From assembly GCA_905221605.1 (NCBI GenBank), contig CAJNDS010002169.1:157501-217500 (forward strand): 60,000 bases of DNA, given 5' to 3'. The notes under the pieces were generated by a model, which saw only the letters and a list, made by a program, of their open reading frames with translations, did no database searches and was not told where the DNA came from. How positions within the stretch are numbered: the stretch's first letter is position 1; every line of letters begins with the position of its first letter. This DNA comes from Symbiodinium natans. Lineage: Eukaryota; Sar; Dinophyceae; Suessiales; Symbiodiniaceae. Both the position numbers and the translations under genes were made by a program. Below are positions 43,857 to 55,699 of this stretch, piece after piece.

Positions 43857-45737
43857 GTGCTCCAAGGTGCCATGTATTTGGACATCATCGCACAGTTTTC
43901 AGACTACTGCTGCTTCACCTATGCGGTGAGCTCAAACTGCGACTTCCCTCACCCCAAGATTTCGTGGGCCGTGCTTTTTCTTGCAACTTTCAGTGAGCTC
44001 GCAGCTGAGATCCCAGGTCAAGGGCCTCTCAAAGGTGGACGACATTCTGTTAAAGTGGTTGGCCGAGTACACTCGCCCGCACCTCAGCATGGGTCCTTTT
44101 GGAGCCTCAGGGCCTCCCAGTTCGACTTGCACAGACCTTCCCCTGAAAATGGGAGGCCAAAGGAGTTTGAATTTGAACATCCCTTAATTGAGGCCTGCAC
44201 CCTTGGCGCTTCGTCTACTTGGAAGGCCAAGCCATTAGGGCCTTTTCTATATGGTGGTTTCCGACATTCGGGGTATCTTCTCGGGGTCCTTATTTTCAGG
44301 GAATCCTACTATGGGGGTCTGTTTTGGGGTCCCCTATTTGCGCAAAGCCCATCAAAGCCCCATATAGACTCACCAAGCTTGAACGGTCTTGCTTCTGAAC
44401 GGCTTGGTCTAGCTTAAAGAGAGACCCAGAGTGTACCCGATCAGGCAAGCTGACTTGGATCCGGAAGTCAGATGCCACATATTGCTTTAATTGCACACTG
44501 TGTGCCTGGTGTGCTGAGATGGTTTGGGGCAGGCATTGAACAAACCCAGTGTGTTGACTCGTCTCCAGAGCAGCGGCACGTTAGATTGAATTGCAGGTGT
44601 TGATACCTCCTTCAACTTCCCGGAGAACCGCCAGGAGCCAAGATACGGTGATGGAAGTGCTCTGTAGGATGCAGAGTTGCAGAAATGATACTGTACCGGT
44701 GCGAGACGATGTCCAGGTGACCGCTGCAGCTTCCGATTCGCTCCGCCAAATCCTCTTCATTCAGTTCCGCCCTCAAGGGCCCAAAATGTCTGGCTTGGGG
44801 CGGAGGTAGTGCAGCATTGCCAAGGTGAGAACAATGGAAGACCTGAAGCAGAGCGAAGTTGCACAACTACGTCCTAGCCAGAAGCTCGGGACAGCTCTCT
44901 CAGAGTTCTCAAAATTCCCCCCCCCCCCCCCCCCCCCCCAAGACGGAACACCAGGGGACTAAGCTGATTGCAATCGACAGGTCACACTGCACCTTATCCC
45001 GGTCAGCTGCAGCCATCGCCTGAAGACCTTCAGGCACACGCTCCTAAGTACAATGGATATGCCAAACGAGTCACGGACGTGCTACAGAAGCTATTATTCG
45101 CAAGAATGGCAAGATTCGTTGCAAGATTCTGGAAGCGCTGTTGCTGTCAGGAGCCTCGGCGATTGCTGTCCTTCTTTGCAAAGAATTTGGGCCCAGATAG
45201 CTCCAGCCTTGAGAGAGTGCTTGTGCAAACGGATGCTTTTAGCGCTTTAGGGTTTTCCAGGCCGGGTTTAGGGGTTTCAGCGCACCGGACGAGGTCTCGA
45301 GCTTCAGAGCAGCTTTGTTGTTTTGCAAAAGGCAGAATGGAGCTTGATCCGCTCCGAAGCATGTCAAAAAGCTCTCTTAATCTGCCTCGCTGGGTGGTGC
45401 AGGCACAGTAGGGTAGCTACTGTAAAGGAGGCTTCCAGGACATTCCAGGACCTTTTCAACATGTTCCAGCAGTTTTTGGATGCGAAAACGCCGCAGGGGC
45501 AGGTTCAAGAAAGGGTGGTCGGTCTTCACTACACAACGCTCCGCACAAGGTCGGAAGATTCTCCTTTTCCTTGATCTCTTCTTGAGGCAGCACGGGAAGC
45601 ATGGCGGGAGATGAACATCATCAAAGGACCATGTTTTCGCCATCGTGCAGCGCTTAGCCAAGCAGGGGAGCTCAAGAGCAAGAAATGCATGCGCGCAGTA
45701 GGATTCGTGAGATTCTGCGATGACTTGAGAGAGTAGC
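43857..45737 (+). CDS. Exon cluster of an unrecognised gene
   Basis: Candidates: about 43865-43926 (MYLDIIAQFSDYCCFTYA, GCG|GTGAGC donor), about 43990-44090 (QVKGLSKVDDILLKWLAEYT), about 44596-44665 (VDTSFNFPENRQEPRYGDG), about 44680-44780 (DDVQVTAAASDSLRQILF), 45003-45130 (APKYNGYAKRVTDVLQKL), about 45418-45550 (KEASRTFQDLFNMFQQFL) and about 45591-45737 (AREAWREMNIIKGPCFRH), ending in TAG. A C-run of about 22 lies at 44918-44939. It may be more than one gene. No family recognised. Confidence 0.4.
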
Positions 45738-46186
45738 CACAGGCCCCCGACCTCTTCCTACTCGGCAGACTTTCGTGCGGAACTGGAGGCTCCTCAGGGT
45801 TCTTTTCCCAAGCTCCGCACACTTGGTACACTACCTGCGGCACGATGTGAATGCAAGGATCTTCTTTTCAGTGCTGCGCCATGCCTGGTATTGCTTGCCT
45901 GGAACCGAGTGGAGCAGGGCAGCTTTGTCAACAAAGGACAGATACAAGTCAGAGACAGAACTTCAACGCTCCTTAGGTGTTTGTTGGTTTTCCATGTTGA
46001 CTGAGCGTGACACTTTCAACCTTATGCGCAAGTGCAAACAAAGTGGGACAGCACCATGACAACCATCGAAGCTTTATGGTGGCGAACATGCCAAAGACTG
46101 GCCTAGTGTGTCATGCAAGTCATATCGATTCTGCCCCGCTGCTTGCTATGGGGGCATCCACATGACCCGTTTCTGTTCCAATGCAG

Positions 46187-47600
46187 CAAGCAATTGAAAG
46201 AACAAATCACGAATTGCAACCTAAACTGCAAAGAAATTATGTTGGACATGTCATGCTGGCAGAGGTCATGTAAGACTGTACAGGAACTAGGCGGCAAGAC
46301 GGCACCTTATGACACTGCCAGCTATGAGTGAGGCTTCGATCAGCATGAATAGGCCTTGGCTCGTTGAGTCAGACAACCTTTTGCAGACGTATGGATGTTG
46401 AGGCTTGTTGCAAGTGGCAGTGATGTAGTTACCCATTTGTGGTTACAATTGCTCTGATTGCTAGCAAGCGCGCATTTTGATCTGCAGCTGTGGGCACATG
46501 CTACTAAGGCCAGTGAAGTTAGTGCTGGCGTTAACCGTTGTCCTTCTTCGCTTGGCATGCTTTCACGAGGTTTCAGCACCTGGGGCTGGCAAGACACACC
46601 ACATGGCGACCCTCCGCGGACGGCTTGAGGACAACATGGCATGCGACATCGTTCATAGAATTTCACACAGCAAGCCTCGAACAGCAAGCGGAAAGTAGAC
46701 TCATAATCAGGAGGAGATGCAGTTTGACATCCATGAGCTCTGCTCCGAGATTGTTGCACCATTGCTGACTGATGGCCCCATGCCAAACGCGTGAAGACCC
46801 GTGAGACCCAGGTTCGACGGCTCTTCAGATATCCTTGTCACCACCGCCTTGGCTGAGGCCTCCCAGCCACTAGACGTGCTAGACGCAGCCTGAAGTGCGG
46901 CAAGTACATCATGTTTAACCGGCGCTGGTGGTGATCATGCTGATGGGAGTGGACCTTTATGAAGCGAGGCACGCTCGTCATGACCAATCTGAGTAATCCT
47001 TGTATTGGGGAGATGTCTCGGTTTTCTGATAATTCAAGTTCGAACAATAAGATAGCGGTCAGGCACTGCTGCAACATTCAGTTGGCGCAGCCTTTGCTAG
47101 ATGACCCTCACCAAGGGACCCATATCGACAAACTCTTGGTAACAGAGCTGGACACACACACACACACACACACAAAACACAGGCAGAGTAGGTAAGTGGG
47201 GTGTGAATTCGCCCCTGCTTGTGCCAGAGCCTGCTGCAGGTACTGCAGAGGACGATGACATCACAAAGTAGTGTGCATCATGCTTGCATTCCGAAAGATG
47301 GAGGGAGAGCAGTGAGGGAGACCGCTGTTCTGTTCGACTTGATGTGGCAGTGATGTTTTAAGGCAATCCCAGAAGCTGCCAGGGCCTCAGTGAGAACGCC
47401 GCAGTCCAACAGCGTTGCCTCACAGCACCTGTTCAAAGCTTCGTAGCGCATCGACCCTAGCAGAAGAAGCCAGACTACTCTGCGCGGGGAGTGTCCGAGG
47501 CTGATCCTGGACGAGTATCACATGCTGAGCGACGAGCAGCACAGCTGCATTTGCTTGTCATCACGAACACTACCTCCTTGGAGCTCTCCGCCACTGTTGG
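46187..47600 (+). CDS. Exons with helicase/ATPase-like motifs
   Basis: Candidates: 46186-46263 (QAIERTNHELQPKLQRNYVG, acceptor CAG, donor GAG|GT), about 46489-46568 (WAHATKASEVSAGVNRCPSS), about 46569-46697 (SAPGAGKTHHMATL, Walker A-like), 46812-about 46891 (SSDILVTTALAEASQPLDVL, like motif Ia of SF1 helicases) and about 47465-47530 (CPRLILDEYHMLSDEQ, a DExx Walker B-like motif). The order and spacing fit motifs I, Ia and II of a superfamily 1 helicase, with introns between. In the Walker A exon a second frame is also open, and no later helicase motif is found, so this assignment is tentative. Confidence 0.35.
47152..47172. repeat. (AC)n microsatellite
   Basis: Perfect AC run of about ten copies; 47175-47460 has no exon I can support. 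Confidence 0.9.
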
Positions 47601-47819
47601 TTTAAGTTTAAGAATTCTCTTGGTGGCCTCGAGGCCTCATCTGGTTAGTACTTCAATAGTTTAAGTTAAAGGTACGCGCAAGGGTGGGGGGGCTCTCCAA
47701 AAAGATCCACTTCACCATTGCTTTTCTGAGCGCTGATTGACAAAGCCCCGCCCCCGTCTTCAGGTCCCCCTCCCTCCCGATACGGTCCCCCACCTGCCCC
47801 CCACACATAACTCCGTTTT

Positions 47820-49836
47820 CAGGCTACGTATGGGATTTGGAATTAGCAAGGAGAGTCGTGTAGGACCTTTGCGCACGACGAAACAGCATTGTCTAGCCTT
47901 CGTGGCCCCGATCTCAAGTTTGTCTGACTACTGGAAAGTTGTAGCAAATGAGAAGCTGCAAACGCGTTTAAGGCACAAGGACGAGCTCTTCGAGTGGGTG
48001 CGCTCGAAATTGGGGTCCCTGCCTCGCCGCTCAAAATTAAAAGCATTGTACCTGTGAATACTTGCGAGACATGCAAATGTTCGCAGTATGTCAGTATGTC
48101 GACAAAAGACCTCAAGTGCAGGCCGGAGCTCCGCGTAGTGCTGATCGCAAACCGCAGCGACTCCAAGGTGCCCTACTTGTAGAACTTGTGATTTGTCCTT
48201 CTCCGCTGCCTCGGGTTCGCCATCTACAGCATCGCATCACATCCTTCCAGCTCTCCGCGAACTCACTGCCAGGATCAAGAACGTCTGCAGCAGCTCCAGC
48301 CGGCTAGCGCCGCCTCCCAGGCGAGACCACGAAAGCGCATGAAATCGCGGATGCCAGGGGCAAATGTTGGGGAAGATGCCGAGCACACATGTGTTGTTGT
48401 TTCTTCTCCCTTCGGCAGGTTCGTGTAGCGCTGTTGCAAACTCGCCTATCTCGCCAGCGCATCGAGCAGGCAATCCCGGCAATCTTTATTCTTCTGCTCC
48501 AACTTGTACCACTTCAATCCTCGTCATGGTTACATGCATGACTTGTGGCGCCCAATGAGAAGGTCATGGAATCCCGTGGTAACTCTGACCAGTGGCGGCC
48601 ATCCATTTGCAATTGGCTTGTGGCATCGCGGCTACTCTTCGGCGAGGCGCTTCGCTGATGTGATATAGGTGATGTGGACTGGTCCGCTGAGCTTGCCCTT
48701 TTTTTCCAGGAGTCGGTTAGCCTTCGCCTATGTGATGGCCTGGAAGCCACGCTACTGAGTGTTGCAAGAGTTTGCCTGGCCCGCCATGTGACATGAGACT
48801 TGGCTTCTGAGGCCATTCTACGCAATCCAGATCCACGGAGCACGCTGGTTGAGCCAGGTGCTGAAGGTTTGGTGTGGTTTGATGTTCCCGGCCTGGTGAT
48901 TATCGTGTTGTGCATAGACTCACAGACGGGCTTTCGCAGCTTCATGAATGGCCGAAAGATTTTGGCCCAGGCTGCTGCTGCACCGTGTGCCGACTGTGTC
49001 TCGAACCAGTGCATACGAGTTCGTGGACGCCTACTTGCAGCATGAAGGGTACCTGACCGAGCAAAAGCCAGCAATGCCTACTAAGCGTAGCCCAAGAGTG
49101 CCAATCATGTACCCAGGCCCCGAAATTGCTTTTTGTGAGCGGAAGTGAATCCAGTGTCTACTTCGGCAGCTGCAGGTTGCGCCGAAGAGCATCTGGGACG
49201 AGCTTGGTGGGCTTCTGCTTTCGGGTCGCGATGCCCGAGCCCTAGCATTTCGGGGGTAATTAACCTGAAACCTGTGCCGTAGTTTCAGGCGCGTATGGAG
49301 CATTGTTCCAAACGCTTGAATTTGCCGGGTTGCGATAGGTCCGCGAAAGCGTTGGGAAGGTTGCACGCACACGAGATGCAAAACACACCTTGCCCCAAGA
49401 TGATAGAAGCTGTGTGGAAAAGCGCCATGTCATGAGGAACGGAAACGCAAGAACGGCAGGACAGCTGCCGAAAGACCAGAACGGCGCAATACTGTAGCAC
49501 AGGAGAGGTACTGCGCAAATACGTCCAGGTCCGAGTGACCATTCTGAGGCTCGACGTGATGGCCGACGAAGCTTGCAGTTTCGTGGAGTTCCTGGCGCAG
49601 ACTCCGAAAGCACACGAAGCCTCACCAGCAGCACGGGGCTTGGGCCGCAACGCCTCAACTTCCGACCTCTTTCCGAAAGCACCAGCTTTTTCGATCGATG
49701 CTGCCTGCCGCATCTGCAGGTCCGACTACTTGCGTGGGCCGCGTATGTCATGAACTCCAAGAACAAGTGGGATGTTAACGGCTTGACCAGCTCCTGGGCA
49801 AAGCGCCACCTCTTCGTGGACCAGGCAAAGAGCTGA
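47820..49836 (+). CDS. Exon cluster of an unrecognised gene
   Basis: Candidates: about 47910-48050 (KLQTRLRHKDELFEWVRSKL), about 48234-48306 (HILPALRELTARIKNVCSS), 48420-about 48525 (LSRQRIEQAIPAIFILLLQL), about 48669-48780 (SAELALFFQESVSLRLCDGL), about 48800-48965 (VEPGAEGLVWFDVPGLVIIV), about 48975-49113 (YEFVDAYLQHEGYLTEQKPA), 49176-49258 (SIWDELGGLLLSGRDARAL), about 49510-49720 (DEACSFVEFLAQTPKAHE) and a last exon to TGA 49834-49836 (AYVMNSKNKWDVNGLTSSWA). The 48800 exon has the look of a nucleotide-binding core strand (VWFDVPGLVI), but no full motif. The 49258 stop suggests at least two genes. Confidence 0.4.
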
Positions 49837-49854
49837 AAACAAAGCTTGTTTTGC

Positions 49855-50235
49855 TCTGTGTGCACGTGTGCACGTGTGTGCGCGTGTGTGCGTTGGGACC
49901 TTGCTGTACATGCAACCTGGGCAGCGCTCGCCTCAGCAACCATACTAACAGGGGCCACACAGCAACCACACCCTACCATCTACAACCAAGCGATGGTACT
50001 TTTTGTGATCGTCTCAAGCCTTTCAAGGTGTATTTCACAGTCGGTGTGCTTGACTGTCTTTCGAATGTAAAGACGCACCCAAGAACAAAAATATAGATTC
50101 GATATGGAGTTGCCGAACACTTGATTTCCCACAATAAAGGCGAATATTCTACTCATCAAGGTTGTCCACAACACGGATCAGAAGCACACACACACACACA
50201 AACACCCACGCACCAGCCCACCCACCCACGCACAC
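49855..50235. repeat. (GT)n and (CA)n microsatellites around a gene-free gap
   Basis: GTGTGCACGTGTGC-type repeat at 49855-49893 and CA-rich repeat at 50183-50238; nothing else is identified between 49840 and 50480. Confidence 0.8.
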
Positions 50236-50479
50236 ACGTACCAACAGGAACATGACAAATAACAGTTGGATGGAGCTAGGCCCTAGCTTGAGCACGCGTG
50301 TCCGCCTGGCGTTTCACTATCAGACAAGTTCCAGAAATGCGAGGTGAACTTCCCATTCGAACTTGGCGAGGATGCGCTTGGATGGCCGACGAACACCGGC
50401 CGGGTGCTAAGCATTAAGCAAGTGTCTTAAGGGCTTGTCAAGATTTGTGAAGTGTCATGAGATGATGGCGGCGAGGCCC

Positions 50480-51666
50480 AACGTTCTCTTGGGCTGGCGA
50501 TCCGAGCTCCTTGCGCGACCTGGTAGATGCAGCCGCTTTCTCATTTGTGAGAGAGCAGTACTGGGTACAAGCAGAAAGCCAAATGCAATCAGCAGCAATG
50601 ACAAAGCGATGTGACAAAGGTCAGACGTGGCCACTCCGTGGATTGGGCAGATGTGCACCGCAAGGCCGTGTAAGTGCATTTTACAAAGGTCACAACCACA
50701 TCCTCGCAAGAACGACGCATGTCGCTTCGGTGTCAATGTGGAGAAAGGGTTGGTTGGGGCTGGTGTGACTGATCCTCTTCGTCCCCTAGACGATGGCATT
50801 TTCCGAACAAAAGGGATGCGGAGGCTGTCAGGTTTTGAGCGACTTTATCGGCCATCCATCTAGCATCAGGGGCTGAATCACAGGTTTCATGGGAGCCCAA
50901 AAAGTTTCCCGTTCCAGTATTTTCCCAGATTGGCACAGAATTAGCAGGAGCTCCTTGCTTTGCGGAGACTTCGCACTTGAGATTCAGACAAACTGAGAAG
51001 TCGCATGGGGTCCCAGTTATTCGGCCAGGTTTGGTCAGTGGATCACATCAAGGATTCGGAGCTGTTTGCGCAGCTGCTGTCGTTGAGCCCAATCCTCGGT
51101 TTCGACTCAAGTGTCCGGCTGAAAGGGGATGTTTCTGGGAGGTGGAAATGCCCTGAGATGTTGCAAGTCCTGCCAACATTGTTGAAAGAGCGCATGCATT
51201 CTCTGACACGCCATATTCAGCATTCCCCCGATCCAGTTTTCAGTTTTCCGAGGCCGGAACCCCGGCATGATCCTACAGCAGGTAATGCCATCAAACCTCT
51301 GCAACCTCCTTCGTCGGAGCCTTGGCAAATATCATGACATGTTGTCTTGCTCACGGCAAGTGAACTCTGGAGGCTTGTCCAACACGGCAGCACCAACAGC
51401 AGTCCAGCTCGCGCGAATCATTTTGCAGCACGCGCTTCGCCCTCGGCTGTGGGCCCTAGGAACTCCTTTGCATCTTGAAGCTTTCTTGGGGCAGGCCAGC
51501 AGACAACGTCGTCAGCAGCCAGGCCTCCCCCTTCTGCCCATGTGCGAAGCATCTCGAAGTCAAGCTCATGGGCGGGGTCTTGAGCCTTGAGACCGCAGAG
51601 GATCAAACGCCGGTTCGTGCAAGCCTAGACAGTCAGCAGCTGCCCGGGAATCCAGAACACTTGTAG
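50480..51666 (+). CDS. Unrecognised multi-exon gene
   Basis: Candidates: about 50508-50620 (VDAAAFSFVREQYWVQAESQ), about 51035-51281 (HIKDSELFAQLLSLSPILG, then KCPEMLQVLPTLLKERMHS; GT donor), about 51360-51470 (TAVQLARIILQHALRPRLWA) and about 51540-51666 (LEVKLMGGVLSLETAEDQTP), ending in TAG. The stop is 106 bases before the next ATG. No family recognised. Confidence 0.45.
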
Positions 51667-51771
51667 AATGTCGTATCTGTGTTTGTTGCTGTGATTTGCT
51701 GTGTGTGCCAGCCTAGCCCTGCTTGAAAATCAAGCGCCTGTGACACAACTGCGAATGTCGTCCGCGTCGCC

Positions 51772-53286
51772 GTGCCCATCAGTACCCCAACAGGAATGTT
51801 GCAGGAGCTTGCAGCTGCAATCGAATCTGACCTGCCATTGCGACAGCACGTGGAGTCTGAAGGTTTCTGCATCCTGCATGTAGCGGCGTACTGGGACTCA
51901 GCTGCCCTTGTGCGAGATGCCTTGGAGGCACAAGCAGTGGATGTGCGGGACGCGTTGCGACGCACGCCTCTCATGATCTCCATGCAGCACCGGCACATCG
52001 TGGGAGCCCGGCTTCTCTTGGCGGCCAGGGCAGATGTCTCAGCTCAAGATGCGGCGGGCCACACATCCCTCAGCATTGCTGCGCGAAGTGGCCATGCCAA
52101 AGGCGTGTTGTTGCTGATGAGACGCGGTGGTTCAAGCACGCTGGAGATGGCAGATCGGGATGGGATGCGACCGCTGCACTGGGCAGCTTCCTTGGGCGAC
52201 TCCCTTGGTGTGAAGCTGCTGCTTCGATTGAAAAGCAGCTCTACTCCAAGGACTCACTCAGGGCTATCTGCAATAGATCTGGCATCGAATGCTGCTCACT
52301 GGCACGTCGTTGCATGTCTGGAGAGCCTGAAGCCAAATTCACAAAGCGGTCCGGCACACTGGGCTTCAGGTGACATGACACCAGCCACAGACCCGGTAGA
52401 CCCGGTAGGCTGCTATCAAAAGAAGTACCACAAGAAGCGATCCCCTTTGGACATGCAGCGTCTGGCTCATGCAGCCCTGCACGAGATCATGCATCCCAGA
52501 TACGTGACGCGAAAGGTGATTCCTGTGTTCTGTCACGTGGCTTGCATGATTGCCGTCTATGAACATTTTAGATTCTCACGGGCCGGCCGCTGGAAGCTTA
52601 CCCCTCGTTCCGCAGTGATTTTTGAATTTCTCGTCCCGGTCATACTGTGCGGCGTCCAGTACATGGTGCGTGTGGATCCAGGTGTTGTGCAAGAAAATTC
52701 TGGAATTGAGCGGCTGATGAGCATGCTCGACAGTGACATCCCAACAGCAGAGCTGCCACAAATGGACAGGCTGTGTACCACGACCTGGGTCTTGAAAGGG
52801 CCACGGACAAAGTACTGTGCCATCACCGGCGCTTGCATTGAAGACTTCGATCACTATTGTATTCTGCTTGATGCGCCGATTGGCAGAGGAAATCATCGCT
52901 TCTTCATCCTTCTAATGGTGGCGGAGGTGATTGCCCAAATGGCACATGCCATCCTCTGCCTCACAACCCTCTTTTCAGATGAAGTGGGGCAAGGGCCTTT
53001 CTGGCAAGTGTTGCTACTGTGGCGTCATCCCGCTCTGGCCTTCCTGCTCACAGTCCACTGCGTGACGCTTCCTGGGATAACCTGCCTGATCATTGTCCAG
53101 CTGGTTTTGGTTTCTCAGAATCTTACAGTAAACGAGTTGGTGAACATGAGGAGGTACCAGCACTTCTGGACGGGAACCCAGAGCACATTCTTCAACCCTT
53201 TCAACAAGGGCAGCATACTCAAGAACTGCCTCGACTTTTGGTGGAACTTTCGCCTTCCTTCCAGCTATCTGGAGATGCACGTCTAA
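51772..53286 (+). CDS. Ankyrin-repeat DHYC protein S-acyltransferase (Akr1/HIP14 type), intronless
   Basis: Membrane enzyme that attaches palmitate to cysteines. A single frame of 504 codons from ATG 51772. Residues about 35-190 form ankyrin repeats (DAAGHTSLSIAARSGHAKGV, DRDGMRPLHWAASLGDSLGV). Two hydrophobic segments follow (IPVFCHVACMIAVY and AVIFEFLVPVILCGVQYMV), then the catalytic core at about 340-375 with DFDHYC (Cys is the acyl acceptor) and GRGNHRFF, then further membrane segments (FFILLMVAEVIAQM; LAFLLTVHCVTLPGITCLII). TVNELVNMRRYQHF corresponds to the TTxE motif, and FNPFNKGSILKNCLDFWW to the C-terminal PaCCT-like motif. DHYC instead of DHHC, and loss of several zinc-ligand Cys (AIT and LDA where the family has Cys), match the yeast Akr1 subgroup. 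Probably active on Golgi-type membranes (inference). Confidence 0.9.
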   Translation: MPISTPTGMLQELAAAIESDLPLRQHVESEGFCILHVAAYWDSAALVRDALEAQAVDVRDALRRTPLMISMQHRHIVGARLLLAARADVSAQDAAGHTSLSIAARSGHAKGVLLLMRRGGSSTLEMADRDGMRPLHWAASLGDSLGVKLLLRLKSSSTPRTHSGLSAIDLASNAAHWHVVACLESLKPNSQSGPAHWASGDMTPATDPVDPVGCYQKKYHKKRSPLDMQRLAHAALHEIMHPRYVTRKVIPVFCHVACMIAVYEHFRFSRAGRWKLTPRSAVIFEFLVPVILCGVQYMVRVDPGVVQENSGIERLMSMLDSDIPTAELPQMDRLCTTTWVLKGPRTKYCAITGACIEDFDHYCILLDAPIGRGNHRFFILLMVAEVIAQMAHAILCLTTLFSDEVGQGPFWQVLLLWRHPALAFLLTVHCVTLPGITCLIIVQLVLVSQNLTVNELVNMRRYQHFWTGTQSTFFNPFNKGSILKNCLDFWWNFRLPSSYLEMHV

Positions 53287-53289
53287 GGA

Positions 53290-54060
53290 AGATGGTGGGC
53301 CAAATGCGCGCCAAGTAAGCCACCAAAGGCTCTCGTCTCTGCCTGGAACTCGCTGGTGGTGTCTTCCGGATCCAGTGCTGTCCAATCATGGCCCCGAACT
53401 GCCATTCTGCCACACCCATGCATCCGAAGCCACGGCCGTGCCAGCTGAACTCTGGATTTCGAAGCACTGCGCACTGAGCGTTAGCGCTGTGAACAACATC
53501 GTGGAAGCCAACAGAAGATGTCGTTATTCATGCCCCTCAGCCCTGTCGACGTGAGGATCATCTGTGGCCGTCGCATCCCATGGCTGCAAAGCTCAAAAGC
53601 TCCGAAGCTGGCCAGAGATGAAAGATCGTGTGCCTCCGCTTCGGAAGCCTATAGCAGCATGTAAGTCATACTGTAAATCTGTTGAATGACCGCAAGGTAG
53701 ACCGCCCTCGATGCATCTCGCTTTGGACATTGGCGCAGCCCTCAGATCGCGATGTTTAGTTCGACTCATTGTTGGAACTCGCCCGCAAGCTCTCATCTCA
53801 TTTGTCATGTTGTGTCCAAGTCTGACCTGACGGCTGACACTTCAAAACTTAGCACGGGTTGAGCTCAAAAGCTGGGACATGTGAGGCTCGCGGCCTGGAT
53901 TAAGCCCGTTGCATCGTTGCTTTGGTAGGGCACCGTCAAGGTAGCTGCAAAGGACTCTGCAAAAACGCGAAAGATGAGCAGAGGATGTTTGGCTCAGAAT
54001 CCATGCTGAGGTTCTTCATGATCAGAAGCAGGACCTGAATTGTCCGCGGCTTCCATCGGC
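53290..54060. other. Gap without a supported gene
   Basis: Open frames on both strands are short and not codon-like. No repeats or RNA genes seen. Confidence 0.35.
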
Positions 54061-54065
54061 TGGAT

Positions 54066-55045
54066 ATGGTTCAGATGCGATTACATCCTAGTACTGAGCT
54101 GACGATGACAAGCTTAGGTGTGGACATGCTGCAGCTGGCTGGTGGTCCAGCAGTCACAACCTCGGCTGGGGCAGAGCAGCATTGGATTTTGCGTGCAGCT
54201 GCCCGCGCATGCAAGTTTGCAGACGATCAGGCGCTTCTCGATGCCCTGCTTTGGGCAAGGGACTGGGCGACCGAACGCCGCAGCACCGCCGAAATCTTGG
54301 ATTCGGGCACATACATGAAGCCCTCTGACCTGCCCATACTGAAGCATCCGTCTGAGCACCTTCTACCCTTCAAAGACGTTAGGGAAGAAGGGCTCAGGAC
54401 TCGTCTCAGCTCGAGTCGCCTGATGGCTTTGGAGCCAAGGCGCCAACACAGGCCCGAACTCGACTGCTTCAGCAGTTGCTGGCAATGCTTTCCTGCTGCA
54501 GCTTGCGACTCAGTGCACACCCTCTCTTGCCCTGTGCCTCTATGCCCTTTCAATGGGCTGACATGGCCTGACCTCGGCTTTGCCACCATCACGGCGCGCC
54601 GTTCCAAGGCTGGAATCTCCCTCAGACCCAGGATGCAGGGACTTCCCAGCTGCAGACTCACCTGATCAAATCAGTACTGGTAGTTATCACCAGAAGAAGG
54701 AGAGATACAACCGCATTTCTTCGTTAAGGCCAACTACGCTTCCTTTGCAGCAGCTGGTGCTGCTGTGGACTGGTGGCTTTGGCTGCTTGTGGGGTGCTGA
54801 GACACCAGACGCTCCATCAAGGCTGGAGGCTAGGCGCATCCCGGCGCTTCTCCCGAGATCCCAGGTTGTGTGCCGCCTCCGTTGCCCAAGAGATGGCCTG
54901 CGGCTTGCATTCCTCGTAACAAGTCGTAGAGTGAAGATGATCGCAGCAGGTGTGGAAGACTCGGCAATCCGAAGCCGGTGGGGCCATGCGAAGAACTCGG
55001 AGAGAGTTGCCAGGGGAGTGGAGCAGAGGATGAACCTACGATGAC
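54066..55045 (+). CDS. Exon cluster of an unrecognised gene
   Basis: A long exon at about 54105-54380 (HWILRAAARACKFADDQALL, then WARDWATERRSTAEILDSG), then about 54608-54725 (HLIKSVLVVITRRRRDT), about 54750-54864 (LQQLVLLWTGGFGCLWGAET) and about 54867-55040 (LAFLVTSRRVKMIAAGVED). No known domain. Confidence 0.4.
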
Positions 55046-55439
55046 TTTGTCATGCCGAGGTCGGCGGAGTACCTTGCACGCGGTGAGGTGCCACCAGCGC
55101 TGCCTCAATCACGGCTTTGGCAGGCCGGTCCATCGCGAAGAGCTGCATGTTGCAAAGTTCATGTTGTGTAGCCAAAAGCATGGGTCCTGCCTCCCTCCTT
55201 GCCACTTGCCAACCGTGCGTACCGGCAGGACAACTAGAAAACTTGCAGCTTGTGAGGCTTTTTGTACGTAGGCTGAATGCAGTCTCTCCCAAGTTAAGCT
55301 CGAGTGTGGTGCGCTACGTTCACTCAGTATTGCCGAGTAGCTTGACCGAGCAAGCCCAGCACACCACCTGTTTCAGCCTTTCCGGATGGTTGATATAAGA
55401 CATAAGACATCAGAAGCCCCCACGAACTTCGAAATCAGC

Positions 55440-55625
55440 CGGAACCCCAGAACTAAACCCAAGACCAAGCCAAACCTAGACACACTCTCAAGCCCTGAGC
55501 CTGAAACCCCCAAACCCCAAACTCCCAAAGGCTAAGCCTCGACCGCCGCAAGCCCCCTAAGCCCAGAAATCGTACGCAACCCCTCCCCCTCCCCCACCTC
55601 CCCTCCCCCCGCTCCCCTCACCAAA
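55440..55625. repeat. Degenerate CCCTAAA/CCCAAACCCC tract and CCCCTCCCC run
   Basis: Telomere-like and C-rich units between two exon clusters. Confidence 0.6.
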
Positions 55626-55699
55626 TTAAACTCTGCAGCATGTAGCAGCATGCTGTCCGTTTACACAGCGCAAGCAGCAACCAGCGTGTTCATGTTGGC

